From: Bacteroidales bacterium
GTDB taxonomy: Bacteria; Bacteroidota; Bacteroidia; Bacteroidales; Muribaculaceae
DNA length: 35,109 nt
Direction: 5' to 3'
Assembly (NCBI GenBank): GCA_030524805.1
Contig: JAUNFY010000024.1
Coordinates: forward strand, 1 to 35,109
Shown: in pieces, positions 1 through 7,373 of the stretch
Layout: the number at the start of each line of letters is the position of its first letter
Position numbering within the stretch: position 1 is the stretch's first letter
The notes under the pieces: generated by a model
Seen by the model: the letters and a program-made list of their open reading frames with translations, nothing else
Database searches by the model: none
What the model was told of the DNA's origin: nothing
Made by a program: the position numbers and the translations under genes

Positions 1-14
1 TGGCCTTTGGATTA

Positions 15-79
15 TATTTGATGGTTTGGCTTTTGAGTTTTATCGGGGGCTTTGGCCTTGATCTTATTTGATGCTTTGG
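15..79 (+). repeat. Direct repeat upstream of the ClC gene
   Basis: A 15-bp unit, TATTTGATGsTTTGG, occurs at 15-29 and 65-79, exactly 50 bp apart, with one difference (G/C). The surrounding sequence is rich in TTTG. The bases TATATTTG at 13-20 also fit the Bacteroidetes -7 consensus TAnnTTTG, so this may be the promoter region of the ClC gene, but any -33 element would lie off the window. Function unknown. Confidence 0.35.
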
Positions 80-87
80 AAAATTTT

Positions 88-1458
88 ATGTGGGTAAGAA
101 ATGCCATAGGGAATATCAGGACGTGGAGCTTGCGTAATGAAAACAGTAATGCCTTCATTGTCATACTGTCGTGCATCACGGGTTGCGCGGCGGGATTCGG
201 CGCGTTTCTACTCAAATGGATCATCAAGTTTATCGCCGACCATCTTCAGACACTGACAGGGCACTCGCTGCATTGGCACGAGGCCGACCTGTGGCTGCTC
301 ATCATGCCGCTTGCGGGCATCATGCTGGCCGTGGCGTGGCAACGGTGGGTGGCACATGCCAACATGGTGCACTGCACCTCAAAAATCGTGGATTACCTGA
401 ATTCGAAAAACTATTCAATCCCCGGCAAATTCATCTACAACCCGATCGCGGCGTGCGGCATCACTCTCGGCTTCGGCGGCTCGGCAGGCGCTGAAGGCCC
501 GATAGCATTTGCAGGAGCCTCAATCGGGAGCCGCCTCGGAAAGCTTCTCGGCCTCGACGACAAGGCCCTCCGCCTGCTCGTTGGCATCGGCGCGGGCGCC
601 GGAATAGCGGGAATCTTCAAGTCGCCGATAGCGGGAGTGCTCTTCACGATCGAGGTGCTGCGCATGGACATGGGGGCGGCGCCCGTTACCGGCCTCATCA
701 TGGCCTGCGTATGCGCGTCAGTGACGTGCTACGCATTCACCGGCACGCAGGTGTATATGCCCTATACGCAACAGGCCGGACTCGGGGTGCCAATCCATTG
801 GGTAGCGCTGCTCGGCATCTTCTGCGGGCTTTATTCGCTGCTCTACAATTGGGTGACGATAGTGATGCGCAAATTTTTCAGTTCGCGTCGCAGGCCATGG
901 GTGAGTTGGATAAGCGGCGGCATGATAGTGGGGATAATCCTCTTCATGTTTCCGGCAATATATGGTGAAGGCTACCCCGTGATGACTCAACTCATCAACG
1001 GCGACCACTCCGGGGTGCTCGCCAGCGGACTGCTCGCCACCCCTGAAGGCGACACATCGCGCTTCATACTGATACTCACTGTTATGCTGATACTCAAATC
1101 GCTGGCCACCGTATGCAGCAACAGCGCGGGCGGCGTAGCCGGCGATTTCGCCCCTACCCTCTTCGTGGGAACCCTTGCCGGGACTGTATTCTCGATGGCG
1201 GCGGAATCGCTCTTCGGCATCCACATCCCCGTGTCGCTCTGCGCCATGTTTGCAATGTCGGGAGCATTCGCGGGAATAGTGCATGCCCCGGTGATGGCAA
1301 TCTTCCTCGTGACGGAAATCACGGGCGCCTTCAACTTCATACTCCCCATCACGGTATGCGCCGCCGCTTCCTACATCACCGTGGTGACACTACACCCGGC
1401 AGGACGCTACATCGAGACGCACTACGACGACCTGGCGTCGCTCTTCAGGAAATCATAG
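88..1458 (+). CDS. ClC-family anion channel/transporter
   Basis: Multi-pass inner-membrane protein of the voltage-gated chloride channel (ClC) family, 456 aa from the ATG at 88. An in-frame TTG at 52 would add 12 residues but is less likely. The gating-glutamate motif GAEGP is present (Glu136), as are GIAGIFKSPIAG (about 172-183) and the anion-binding GDFAP motif in the C-terminal half. The first ClC motif (GSGIP in the Escherichia coli homologue) is not recognisable. Aligned through the conserved Pro of KSPIAG, the residue equivalent to the internal proton glutamate (Glu203 of ClC-ec1) is Val190, as in animal ClC channels. No CBS domain follows. Family call is firm; whether it is a channel or a proton exchanger is open. 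It stands alone, with a minus-strand operon converging on it. Confidence 0.9.
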   Translation: MWVRNAIGNIRTWSLRNENSNAFIVILSCITGCAAGFGAFLLKWIIKFIADHLQTLTGHSLHWHEADLWLLIMPLAGIMLAVAWQRWVAHANMVHCTSKIVDYLNSKNYSIPGKFIYNPIAACGITLGFGGSAGAEGPIAFAGASIGSRLGKLLGLDDKALRLLVGIGAGAGIAGIFKSPIAGVLFTIEVLRMDMGAAPVTGLIMACVCASVTCYAFTGTQVYMPYTQQAGLGVPIHWVALLGIFCGLYSLLYNWVTIVMRKFFSSRRRPWVSWISGGMIVGIILFMFPAIYGEGYPVMTQLINGDHSGVLASGLLATPEGDTSRFILILTVMLILKSLATVCSNSAGGVAGDFAPTLFVGTLAGTVFSMAAESLFGIHIPVSLCAMFAMSGAFAGIVHAPVMAIFLVTEITGAFNFILPITVCAAASYITVVTLHPAGRYIETHYDDLASLFRKS

Positions 1459-1484
1459 CCGCACTGCGCCGCGGCATAAACGGC

Positions 1485-1517
1485 AACGCTTCCTGCCTTT
1501 TCGGAGCCGGAAGCGTT
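1485..1517 (+). other. Inverted repeat downstream of the ClC gene
   Basis: A perfect 9-bp inverted repeat, AACGCTTCC (1485-1493) and GGAAGCGTT (1509-1517), is separated by 15 bases and begins 27 bases after the ClC stop. It is not followed by a clear T-run, so it is a weak terminator at best and may instead protect the 3' end of the message. Confidence 0.45.
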
Positions 1518-1736
1518 TCACATATCTTAGCATCCTTTATGGATGAGCAACCCTTTTTAACCGCCAATTAACTAATTTACACTAATATTAGCAAGCCGTC
1601 GCACGTTTCTTATATGAAATTAAGACGACTTTTGGTTGCTACCGTCTGCCATTAAAGAAATGTCTAAATTTTGGGTTATATACATTAGTTATTTCTATCG
1701 CAGCCACCATGTCGGGCACATGGAGGCGGGAAGGTA

Positions 1737-1769
1737 CCGGACGTCGCGACGACGACCGGACTTTTTTTT
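1737..1769 (+). terminator. Intrinsic terminator (plus strand)
   Basis: The stem CCGG-A-CGTCG (1737-1746) pairs with CGACG-A-CCGG (1750-1759), with one A/A mismatch and a CGA loop. Eight T residues follow at 1762-1769. It lies 279 bases past the ClC stop, so either the ClC message has a long 3' tail or an unannotated small RNA ends here. The rest of 1459-1806 shows no convincing gene and no clear promoter. Confidence 0.7.
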
Positions 1770-1806
1770 ATGCCCCCATACGAACCCTTTTATCGGGCCA
1801 TCGACT

Positions 1807-2742
1807 TTATCCGGCTATTGATTTGCGGAGCCGGACGCAGAGGGATTCGTGGCGGCATATCATGTAGATGAGGATCACGTTCATGACGGTGATCTCAAAC
1901 ACGAAATAGACCCAGGGCATCCGCAACACGAGCACCGAGATGAAGAGCGCCCAGCTCCTGACGTTGAAGCTCAGGATGTTGGTGTATTTCATCAGCGGCC
2001 GGCTTCCGGCCCTGAAACGGTCGGCAAACTCCTTGGGTATGTTGGAATGATACTTCTCATAGAGCACCTTGCGCAGACGCTGCATCTGAGGGGTCAGGCG
2101 CTCCTGCGAACGGGTGTAGTTGGCATAGAAGAGCATCACCAGCTTTGGCATGAACTGACGGCGCCACGACATGGCATGAAACTGCCTCCAGAGGGCCTGC
2201 GCATCTTCCAGTTCGGAGCCGGCTTTCCCCTTGAGGAAGAAGAGATGAAACTGCCGGTAGATGTCGGCCATGGCGGCCTGCTGCGCATGGCACAGGCCGG
2301 CGACAGCCGCCAGCACCCATATCTTCCAGTGATGCGACATGAAATAAGTGGATGTCTCGTTCTCGCGCAGACAGAGAGCCACATAGATGGCGACAAACCA
2401 GAGGTCGCTGCTTACGCCGTCGAGTATGCGGCCGAGGCGGGAGTATTGCCCTGTCATGCGGGCGAGCTGTCCGTCGGCGCTGTCGTAGGAATTAGCCCAT
2501 ATCAGAAGGAGCATTCCGAGGATATTTATCCATATATTATTGTAATAGAAAGCCACGCCGGCCCCTATGCCAATGAAAATCGAAGCTACAGTGATCACGT
2601 TGGGGTGAATACCCATCTTACGGGCCAGGACGGCCCACGCAAAACCAATGGGCCGATAGAATATAAGGTCGAACCATTCCTCCGTATCGCCCGACTTAAG
2701 GCTGCCGCGATATTCCTCGCGTAGTCTACTCAGTTTCGACAT
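1807..2742 (-). CDS. CDP-alcohol phosphatidyltransferase family protein (second paralogue, atypical motif)
   Basis: Integral membrane enzyme of the CDP-OH_P_transf family, 311 aa, which transfers a phosphatidyl-type group from a CDP-linked donor to an alcohol. The motif begins canonically at residues 87-95 (DSADGQLAR: Asp87, Asp90, Gly91, Ala94, Arg95). The second half reads G104-RIL-D108-GVSS-D113, so the last Asp is one residue later than in the usual GxxxDxxxD. It is longer than typical members and carries about 190 residues after the motif. It is last in the lipid gene run, 70 bases downstream of the acyltransferase. The head-group substrate cannot be told from sequence. Family membership is clear; involvement in inositol lipid synthesis is inferred from position. 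Confidence 0.85.
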   Translation of the reverse strand: MSKLSRLREEYRGSLKSGDTEEWFDLIFYRPIGFAWAVLARKMGIHPNVITVASIFIGIGAGVAFYYNNIWINILGMLLLIWANSYDSADGQLARMTGQYSRLGRILDGVSSDLWFVAIYVALCLRENETSTYFMSHHWKIWVLAAVAGLCHAQQAAMADIYRQFHLFFLKGKAGSELEDAQALWRQFHAMSWRRQFMPKLVMLFYANYTRSQERLTPQMQRLRKVLYEKYHSNIPKEFADRFRAGSRPLMKYTNILSFNVRSWALFISVLVLRMPWVYFVFEITVMNVILIYMICRHESLCVRLRKSIAG

Positions 2743-2812
2743 CTCTAATCTTTTTCTTGAGTTACGTTTCCTTTTTAATTAATATCTTACGCTCAACCAA
2801 TATCCTATACGG

Positions 2813-3694
2813 TCATTTCAAGTCGCGGAGAGCGTAGGTGCGCTCCCTGAGGAATTTGCCGAGTTCCTCTACAGAGGCACTGTGGGCTTCCTGCTCCTCA
2901 ACCGTTATGGGCTTGCCGATGCTGATGTGGATTTCCTTTCCTCTTTTGCGGAACACCTCGGAGGGCAACATCAGCGAGCGGGCGGGCCAGCAGAGATGGC
3001 CCATGACATTGAACATCCAGCTGTTGCTACCATGGAAATAGATAGGCACCACCGGCACCTTCGCCTTCGAAATGATCTGAAGCACCGATTTCTGCCAGGG
3101 GCGATCCTCGAGATGACCGTGAATGTCGACCTTGCTCATGGCGCCTGCCGGGAAGAAGCCGAGGGGTTTACCTTCCTTCACCTGGCGTATGGCCTCCCTG
3201 ATGCCGAGCATCGACACCTTCTTCTTCTCCGGATCGTTGCTGCTCCACGCGTCGACCGCGATGAAGTTGGGGCGCATGGCCGATATCTTGTTGAGAATCA
3301 TATTGACCATTACCTTGTAGTCGCGGAAGCGGCGGGTGACGAGATAGATGAGAGTGATGCCGTCGAGCGCACCGAAAGGATGGTTGGATACCGTGATGAA
3401 GCGTCCGTCGGGCATATTGTCGAGCACCTCGCGGTTGTCGACCCTAAGCTTGAGCTTGAAGTCCTGCTCCACCATGCGCTCCACAAACTCCGGACCCGGA
3501 GTGTCGCACCAACGGCCATGCACTGCATTCACCTCATCGACCTGAAGGAAATGGAGAAGCCAGTTGACCAACTTCTCGTGTCCGTCAAGTTTAGGCACCA
3601 TCTTCCTGATCTCGTCGTAGTTGAGCACATCGGGATGAACCTCATATTTCTCACGCATCTCTGCGTGATATCTGTCCAATTCTTCTTGTGTCAT
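2813..3694 (-). CDS. PlsC-like lysophospholipid acyltransferase family protein
   Basis: Probable membrane-associated acyltransferase of the LPLAT superfamily, 293 aa. The catalytic block is SNHPFGALDG, with His105 and Asp111. This is HX5D rather than the HX4D of PlsC itself, a form I associate with the divergent NHP-G-DG branch. A second block, GFFPAGAMS (about 176-184), corresponds to the FPEG motif, and VPVVPIYFHGSNS follows. Its ATG overlaps the stop of the AUR1-like gene by four bases (ATGA at 3691-3694), implying translational coupling. It may acylate a lipid made by this cluster. The acceptor (glycerol phosphate, amino-acid lipid or other) is unknown. Confidence 0.82.
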   Translation of the reverse strand: MTQEELDRYHAEMREKYEVHPDVLNYDEIRKMVPKLDGHEKLVNWLLHFLQVDEVNAVHGRWCDTPGPEFVERMVEQDFKLKLRVDNREVLDNMPDGRFITVSNHPFGALDGITLIYLVTRRFRDYKVMVNMILNKISAMRPNFIAVDAWSSNDPEKKKVSMLGIREAIRQVKEGKPLGFFPAGAMSKVDIHGHLEDRPWQKSVLQIISKAKVPVVPIYFHGSNSWMFNVMGHLCWPARSLMLPSEVFRKRGKEIHISIGKPITVEEQEAHSASVEELGKFLRERTYALRDLK

Positions 3695-4626
3695 TTTTTT
3701 GTGAATTTAATATAAGCGGCATAGCGGCCGAGCCATGCACTGAAAGCCGGCATACGCATCAGCACCTGCTCGAAGAGGAGCACCGCCGCCAGAGAGCATG
3801 CGATGCCACCGCACACGTCGAGAATGTAGTGATGAGACGTATATACGGCCGTGAACCATATCCCAAGAGTCACGAATCCCAATATGAACTTCCAAGTCCG
3901 GCTGCTGCCGATGATCATGGCATAAATGAACGCCACAAAGGTATAGGCGGAATGAAGCGAGGGCATGGCCGCAAACACGTTGGCGTTGCGGGCATAAAGG
4001 GCGTTGAAGACACCGAGTCCGGTCATGGAGTCGAAATATCCGAGTCCGGCCACCTCGCCGGGCGTGCCGGGAACAGCCTCGAATCCGTGGGATGCCACAT
4101 ACCATGGCGGTACCGCGGGATGCACGTAGTAAAGTCCGAATCCAATAAGGTTGACCAGCAGGAACACGAGCGCAAAGCGCAGATAGTCGTAATCCTTGCC
4201 CGAGAAATAAAGCCAAAGCCCGTAGAAGATGGGGAGCGGCACCCAGCAGAGATAGAAGATGCCGGCCATGAAGTCCATCAGGGGCACGTGGTGTATGGCG
4301 AAAAACTCATTGGGAGTCAGCATGCCGGCAGCCGTGGATATTCCGAAAAGCGACTTCTCGGTGGAATACAGACCTTCCACGTCGACGGGGTTCACCTCAT
4401 AGTTGGGCAGGAGGTTCATCCAGTCGTAGCTGATGCCGAAGGCAATGAAGGGAAGGAGCGCCACGACGAGCCGCCTCGTAGGGGCTGATGCGAAGAACAT
4501 GCCGGCTATGAGGAGGGCCATGAACACGTGTTCGGGCCTGAAACCTATGAAGAGTATCGTCACGGCGAGCCATATCAGGAGCGCGCCGATGCAATAGAGC
4601 GATTCCTTCAGGACCGGAAGTTTCAT
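3691..4626 (-). CDS. PAP2/AUR1-like protein, candidate inositol phosphorylceramide synthase
   Basis: Polytopic membrane protein, 311 aa, with the AUR1 signature set: HPAVPPWY (169-176), PSLHSA (222-227, His225) and SHHYILD (264-270, His266 and Asp270). The His-His-Asp triad is that of lipid phosphatase-type phosphotransferases. AUR1 enzymes move a phosphoinositol head group from a phosphatidylinositol lipid to ceramide. In Bacteroides thetaiotaomicron the AUR1-like gene of the inositol lipid cluster (BT_1522, from memory) is the proposed synthase, and the neighbours match here. The start at 4626 is chosen because it forms an ATGA overlap with the upstream gene's stop and begins a hydrophobic N-terminus; the frame stays open upstream but reads as non-membrane sequence antisense-like to its neighbour. 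Function is inferred from family and synteny. Confidence 0.82.
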   Translation of the reverse strand: MKLPVLKESLYCIGALLIWLAVTILFIGFRPEHVFMALLIAGMFFASAPTRRLVVALLPFIAFGISYDWMNLLPNYEVNPVDVEGLYSTEKSLFGISTAAGMLTPNEFFAIHHVPLMDFMAGIFYLCWVPLPIFYGLWLYFSGKDYDYLRFALVFLLVNLIGFGLYYVHPAVPPWYVASHGFEAVPGTPGEVAGLGYFDSMTGLGVFNALYARNANVFAAMPSLHSAYTFVAFIYAMIIGSSRTWKFILGFVTLGIWFTAVYTSHHYILDVCGGIACSLAAVLLFEQVLMRMPAFSAWLGRYAAYIKFTKK

Positions 4627-5306
4627 TTCAAATGTTTTTTCAGGTAATTGATTCGTGCGATCGCCGTCATGTTGGTGAAGAAAGCCATCACACCCATCAC
4701 TACAGCCACAATCCACAGCGGATCGAATCCGCAGCGTCCGGACTGACCGCAGATGCCGCTGGCCATGAGCGAAAGGGCTGTCAGCACCACCCTCTCGGGC
4801 CGCTGCATGAAGCCGATCTTGCACACTACCCCGAGGCCTTCACCACGTGCGCGGGTATAGCTCACCAGAAGCGATCCCATCAGCGCCAGGAAAGTGAGCA
4901 GCGCGGCCACGTCCCAGCCTCTGCACAGCATGAGATAGGCCACGGCGCCTACGGTGAGAAACTCGCAGTAGCGGTCGAGCACCGAGTCGTAGAAGGCTCC
5001 GAACTTCGACATCTTGTTGCCGAGGCGCGCCACCTGCCCGTCGAGCATGTCGAAAAGAGAGAACGCTATGATCAATATTCCACCGAGAGTGAGAAGCCCC
5101 CACTGCATCGGCCCGTGGAGCGACAGCCAAGCGGCGTAGCCCACCACAATGGCAGCGGCAAGATTGCCCAAGAAACCTATCGTGGTCACCATGTTGGGCG
5201 TCACGCCCATCCTGATGAGGGTCCTCACCAAAGGATTTATCACAAAATAGATGCCTTGCTGCAGGGAGTCGCGCATCTTTTTTGCTGAGGTCTTTATCGA
5301 TTCCAT
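4623..5306 (-). CDS. CDP-alcohol phosphatidyltransferase, candidate phosphatidylinositol-phosphate synthase
   Basis: Membrane enzyme of 227 aa with a fully canonical motif: D86-ML-D89-G90-QV-A93-R94, then G103-AFY-D107-SVL-D111. Family members condense a CDP-lipid with an alcohol phosphate. In the syntenic Bacteroides cluster the equivalent gene (BT_1523, from memory) makes phosphatidylinositol phosphate from CDP-diacylglycerol and inositol phosphate, and a PgpA-like phosphatase then removes the phosphate. Both partners are present here: the PgpA-like gene lies just upstream and the AUR1-like gene overlaps downstream by ATGA. A phosphatidylglycerophosphate synthase role is possible, but the neighbours favour inositol. 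Confidence 0.83.
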   Translation of the reverse strand: MESIKTSAKKMRDSLQQGIYFVINPLVRTLIRMGVTPNMVTTIGFLGNLAAAIVVGYAAWLSLHGPMQWGLLTLGGILIIAFSLFDMLDGQVARLGNKMSKFGAFYDSVLDRYCEFLTVGAVAYLMLCRGWDVAALLTFLALMGSLLVSYTRARGEGLGVVCKIGFMQRPERVVLTALSLMASGICGQSGRCGFDPLWIVAVVMGVMAFFTNMTAIARINYLKKHLK

Positions 5307-5341
5307 TATATATCAGTCTTGTTTCCTATTGTTGTTATCAT

Positions 5342-5935
5342 TCAATTTTGGTCGCTGCCGTCAGGGTGCTGCCTGACTCCGAAGAAGGTGAGCAGGCGCG
5401 TCATGAACCTTACGGCCGCCGGATCGAATTTCGACGGGCGGTAGACCCAGTTGCGCTGCAGCACGAAATTCCAGAACCACGACACCATGAGCGACATGAA
5501 GAGACGAGCCGCAGTGTAGTATCCGGCCGGCTTGAATCCCATCTCCTCAAGAAATTTGAGTTTGCCGAGCAGCAGATACACCAGTTCGGTGCCGCCGGAG
5601 TTCAATATTAGATTGCCGAGCCATACGAGAGCATACTTCACCACCACGGCTTTCCAGGGCACATCGTCGGCACGGAAGGTGAACTTATAGCAAAGGATGC
5701 AGTTGACGATGCCTCCGGCCACTACGCCAATCGCAGTGGAGAGCCATGAGAGATGATGGTTGAAAACCCAGTTGAATATCACGAAACCCACAGCGAAGTC
5801 TACCCAACCGGACGCCTGGCTCGAGAGGGCCGAGCGCAGGAATGTGGGCACCAGCGACGTGCTTTCAAGCAGCTTGCGCCCCATTTCTTTCGCTTTGTTG
5901 TCGTGATTGTCGTTGACAGAATTATCGGTGTTCAT
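5342..5935 (-). CDS. GtrA-like family membrane protein
   Basis: Small polytopic membrane protein, 197 aa, with about four hydrophobic segments after a charged N-terminus of roughly 35 residues. The pattern (a first segment near WVDFAVGFVIFNWVF, NCILCYKFTF, and a late FWNFVLQRNWVYR) fits the GtrA/DPMS flippase family (PF04138). Such proteins are thought to move polyprenyl-linked sugars or to assist glycosyltransferases. It lies between the PgpA-like and CDP-alcohol transferase genes, as a small membrane protein does in the Bacteroides cluster. A role in flipping or localising an inositol lipid is a guess from position. Confidence 0.75.
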   Translation of the reverse strand: MNTDNSVNDNHDNKAKEMGRKLLESTSLVPTFLRSALSSQASGWVDFAVGFVIFNWVFNHHLSWLSTAIGVVAGGIVNCILCYKFTFRADDVPWKAVVVKYALVWLGNLILNSGGTELVYLLLGKLKFLEEMGFKPAGYYTAARLFMSLMVSWFWNFVLQRNWVYRPSKFDPAAVRFMTRLLTFFGVRQHPDGSDQN

Positions 5936-5961
5936 GATCAGATCGTAGGATTATGGAAAAG

Positions 5962-6474
5962 TCAGAGCAGCCAGATGAGGCCGGTGAGCAGCAATGCCGA
6001 ATATATGGCGGCGAGAATGTCGTCGGCCATCATGCCGAGACCTCCTGGAAGTTTCTCCAGACTTCTGATGCCCAGAGGCTTGAAGATATCGAAAAATCGG
6101 AAGAGTGCGAGCGAGACCGCTATAGTCCACCAAGGAGCCACCGTGGCGCCACCACAGAGGGGGAGCAGTGAAATCAGCTGACCTACCGTCTCGTCGACAC
6201 AAGCCACCACGGGATCCTTGCCCCAGTATTTCTCCGACTCGGAACTTGCCCAGGTGCCGGCTACGGTGAAGAAGACAATGCCTATCGCCGTCGCGACAAA
6301 TGCGGTCAGGCCCGGAGTCCAGATATAGAAGGGAAGCCAAAGCAGTATGGCTACCAGGGCACCCCAGGTGCCGGGAGCCACGGGCAGGAATCCGGCGCCG
6401 AACGAAGTGGCTATCATCTTCGGCAGCAACGGGAATTTCTCGTCGGTGATTGGTTGCGGTATTCTTGATTTCAT
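5962..6474 (-). CDS. PgpA-like phosphatidylglycerophosphatase, candidate phosphatidylinositol-phosphate phosphatase
   Basis: Membrane protein of 170 aa in the PgpA family (PF04608). Family landmarks are FGAGFLPVAPGTWGAL near the N-terminus, the acidic motif DETVGQ in the middle and RFFDIFKPLGI followed by GGLGMMADD near the end, giving the metal-binding acidic residues expected. PgpA dephosphorylates phosphatidylglycerophosphate. In the Bacteroides inositol cluster the equivalent (BT_1525, from memory) acts on phosphatidylinositol phosphate. The start at 6474 is chosen because it forms an ATGA overlap with the upstream ATP-grasp gene; an upstream open frame from 6669 is only antisense-free filler within that gene. 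Confidence 0.87.
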   Translation of the reverse strand: MKSRIPQPITDEKFPLLPKMIATSFGAGFLPVAPGTWGALVAILLWLPFYIWTPGLTAFVATAIGIVFFTVAGTWASSESEKYWGKDPVVACVDETVGQLISLLPLCGGATVAPWWTIAVSLALFRFFDIFKPLGIRSLEKLPGGLGMMADDILAAIYSALLLTGLIWLL

Positions 6475-7325
6475 TTCATTTTCCTCCTTGATTTCAATTT
6501 CCTCGCTCTTGCGAGCACAGACTTCGCTATCATCCTTGCCGCCTCGCGCCTGATAGGTGCGAAGCTGGGCCAGTCGTCGAAATTGACGAGCAGGCATTCC
6601 CCCTCGGGAGTGACCGACAGGTCGCCGCCAAACACGTCGACCTGCAGTGCGGCGGCGGCTTTCATGCACACCTGCCGTGCCTTTTCCGCCAGCTCATCCT
6701 GTCCGCTGTCGCCGGCCGCTCCGGTGGCGTAAGGCTTGAAGCAATGAAACCAGTCCATCGACGCCACACCGTAGAATCTCATCCTTTCACCCCCAATCTC
6801 CTTTGCGACGGCCGCTTTCCTGATGTTGCGGAAGAAGAATTCATGAAGAATCTCCTGCACCTCGTCGACATGGCGGCAACGGCACGTGTCTTCGAGATGA
6901 TGGAGATGATTGTCGGCAATCTTCACCCAGGAGGCTTCGAAACCGGCCTCACGCAAGCGGCGGCGCACATCTACATCGGTATCAACGACGATGGTCTCGG
7001 GCGTAGGCACTCCGGCGTCGCGCAGAATCTTTGTCATGAACATGCGGATGCAATTCTCGATGCCGTAGCCGGAATTGACCGCAATCTTCCCATCGTCTTC
7101 AAGCCGCTGCAGCTTCTCGACAGCCTGCCGTCCGCGACACATGGCGAGAATCATATCCTCATCGATGCGCGATCCGACAAATTGGGTTTCGGTGTAGATG
7201 TTGACAGCAAACCCCTTGCGCCGCAGCTCGGCCACGGTGTCGTGAAGGATAGCCGCATCGTTTCCGATGTGGTTGGGCGAGAAAGTCCCGTCGCGGAGTA
7301 CTGCTGCTATCGTGATGTCGGCCAC
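6471..7325 (-). CDS. ATP-grasp superfamily protein of unknown substrate
   Basis: Predicted soluble protein, 284 aa, with no signal or membrane segment. The C-terminal third resembles an ATP-grasp core: a lysine-bearing strand (SWVKIADNH), then GGERMRFYGV, then VFGGDLSV followed by LLVNFDDWPSF, where the Asp and Asn-Phe-Asp-Asp would hold Mg-ATP. RimK-type ligases and inositol polyphosphate kinases of the ITPK type both use this fold. It is coupled by an ATGA overlap to the PgpA-like gene and follows pdxA by 48 bases. In the Bacteroides cluster I would expect myo-inositol-phosphate synthase here. A kinase acting on scavenged inositol, or a ligase decorating a head group, are both conceivable; neither is shown by the sequence. 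Confidence 0.6.
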   Translation of the reverse strand: MADITIAAVLRDGTFSPNHIGNDAAILHDTVAELRRKGFAVNIYTETQFVGSRIDEDMILAMCRGRQAVEKLQRLEDDGKIAVNSGYGIENCIRMFMTKILRDAGVPTPETIVVDTDVDVRRRLREAGFEASWVKIADNHLHHLEDTCRCRHVDEVQEILHEFFFRNIRKAAVAKEIGGERMRFYGVASMDWFHCFKPYATGAAGDSGQDELAEKARQVCMKAAAALQVDVFGGDLSVTPEGECLLVNFDDWPSFAPIRREAARMIAKSVLARARKLKSRRKMK

Positions 7326-7373
7326 TGTCTTCTATCGTTTGTTACAGGTCTGCGTTAAGTCTTTCGGGTCGGT

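Noticed and set aside
1636-1821. Small plus-strand frame of 61 codons after the ClC gene
   Set aside because: It needs a TTG start, runs through the terminator hairpin and has no recognisable features.
4522-4533. Perfect palindrome GAACACGTGTTC considered as parS
   Set aside because: It differs from the usual parS core, lies inside the AUR1-like coding sequence and is far from parAB.
4627-4824. N-terminal extension of the AUR1-like gene by 66 residues
   Set aside because: It lies wholly inside the upstream CDP-alcohol transferase gene in another frame, is not hydrophobic, and the ATGA overlap gives a natural start at 4626.
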